Assembly (NCBI GenBank): GCA_036010965.1 | Contig: DASCMO010000193.1 | Span: 1-26,195 of the forward strand | DNA from: GCA-2686265 sp036010965 | GTDB lineage: Bacteria; Planctomycetota; UBA1135; GCA-002686595 | Direction: 5' to 3' | Length of the DNA: 26,195 nucleotides | Shown: positions 25,804 through 26,195 of the stretch, one piece after another | Layout: the number at the start of each line of letters is the position of its first letter | Numbering within the stretch: position 1 is the first letter of the stretch | Notes under the pieces: model-generated | What the model was told of the DNA's origin: nothing | The model's input: only the letters and a program-made list of their open reading frames with translations | Database searches by the model: none | Made by a program: the position numbers and the translations under genes

Positions 25804-25821
25804 CGAGCACAAGGTAGGGAT

Positions 25822-26195
25822 CTACCAAGTGATCGAGACGGCGTTCGACAGGTTGAAGCCCGCGCCGCAGGGAGAACCGTTGGGGTTGCGATACCAGTAC
25901 TGGTAGCACTTCGTGTCGCCGGCGCTCGCGCCGCCGAGGTTTTGCGCATCGCCGAGCGACGCGTCACCGTTGCCGTCGGGGACGACAACTCCCAGACGAA
26001 CGACGTTCGCACCACAGCACCGGAGACCGTCACCGAAGGAGATCCCGTTGCCTCCGCCGATGCTGTTGTCGCCCTGGAAGAACAGACCCGGCTGGCCAGG
26101 AATGGCGTTGCCGGCGTTCAGGGTACCGCCAGCGGTGGACTCAGCGCCGAGGGTGCTACCGTCGCCAGTCGCGTTGGCGCAACCGCCGTTCGCAC
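25822..26195 (-). CDS. C-terminal domain of a secreted Cys/Gly-rich protein (5' part outside window)
   Basis: The final 124 codons of a gene that enters from the right edge on the minus strand; stop TAG at 25824-25822. The translated end runs NGGCANATGDGSTLGAE, then GQPGLFFQGDNSIGGGNGIS, FGDGLRCCGANVVRLGVVVP, DGNGDASLGDAQNLGG, DTKCYQYWYRNPNGSPCGAG and FNLSNAVSITW. This combination (LFFQG, FGDGLRC, YQYWYRDP/NPNGSPCG, FNLSN, ending in a Trp) resembles a C-terminal module I associate with large secreted proteins of some Planctomycetota. It probably forms a beta-sandwich outside the cell, stabilised by disulfides. The N-terminal domains cannot be seen. Homology is judged by eye. It has a strong terminator behind it. 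Confidence 0.75.
   Translation of the reverse strand, partial: ANGGCANATGDGSTLGAESTAGGTLNAGNAIPGQPGLFFQGDNSIGGGNGISFGDGLRCCGANVVRLGVVVPDGNGDASLGDAQNLGGASAGDTKCYQYWYRNPNGSPCGAGFNLSNAVSITW

Larger units (their letters stand above)
25551..25821. other. Intergenic region with fadE leader hairpins and the terminator of the right-edge gene
   Basis: No gene is visible in these 271 bases. On the fadE side, CGCGGGC (25604-25610) pairs with GCCCGCG (25620-25626), and CCCCG (25635-25639) pairs with CGGGG (25643-25647), so any long fadE leader would be strongly structured. I could not find a convincing fadE promoter. Towards the right are the terminator at 25734-25769 and the 18-base inverted repeat at 25786-25803. 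Confidence 0.5.

Overview
The window is GC-rich bacterial chromosome, densely coded on both strands, with many GTG starts and several overlapping gene pairs. The best clue to the host is the right edge. It encodes the C-terminal domain of a Cys/Gly-rich secreted protein of a type I associate with large exported proteins of Planctomycetota. Exported proteins with HEAT, FN3-like, beta-helix and secretin-N0-like parts fit the same phylum. The taxonomy is an inference from protein style; there is no rRNA here.

Layout. (1) 1-2726, plus strand: end of a benzoate-CoA-ligase-like enzyme, a creatininase-family hydrolase, a hotdog thioesterase and metF, packed with overlapping or nearly overlapping ends. 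(2) 2730-6764, minus strand: an exported HEAT-like protein, a RhlE-type DEAD-box RNA helicase and an Mrp/ApbC P-loop ATPase. (3) 7086-11208, plus strand: an exported protein with only secretin N0/N1-like domains, queC, mazG and a polytopic GT-C-type glycosyltransferase. (4) 11373-13875, minus strand: a DegT-family PLP aminotransferase and an exported PLCXD-like phospholipase-fold protein. (5) 14022-15555: tRNA-Asp(GUC), RNase D, then a convergent tRNA-Ala(CGC). (6) 15768-23059, plus strand: a 1018-residue secreted modular protein, aconitase AcnA with its own promoter, and an exported protein of unknown function. (7) 23064-25550, minus strand: a membrane-anchored FadE-type acyl-CoA dehydrogenase. 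(8) 25822-26195, minus strand: end of the secreted Cys/Gly-rich protein, followed by a rho-independent terminator.

Functionally this is mostly core metabolism and RNA biology: folate C1 units, TCA cycle, beta-oxidation, 7-deazaguanine synthesis, NTP clean-up, Fe-S cluster delivery, tRNA maturation and RNA remodelling. Lineage-specific exported proteins and envelope-sugar genes are interspersed. I see no CRISPR array, insertion sequence, prophage, integrase or recognisable defence cassette, and no clear new multi-gene system. The observations most worth following up are the CoA-ligase/creatininase/thioesterase/metF cluster, the Mrp protein without its usual CxxC motif, the free-standing N0/N1 protein, the PLCXD-like protein, the exported protein with a possibly degenerate peptidase core, and several genes that look leaderless.
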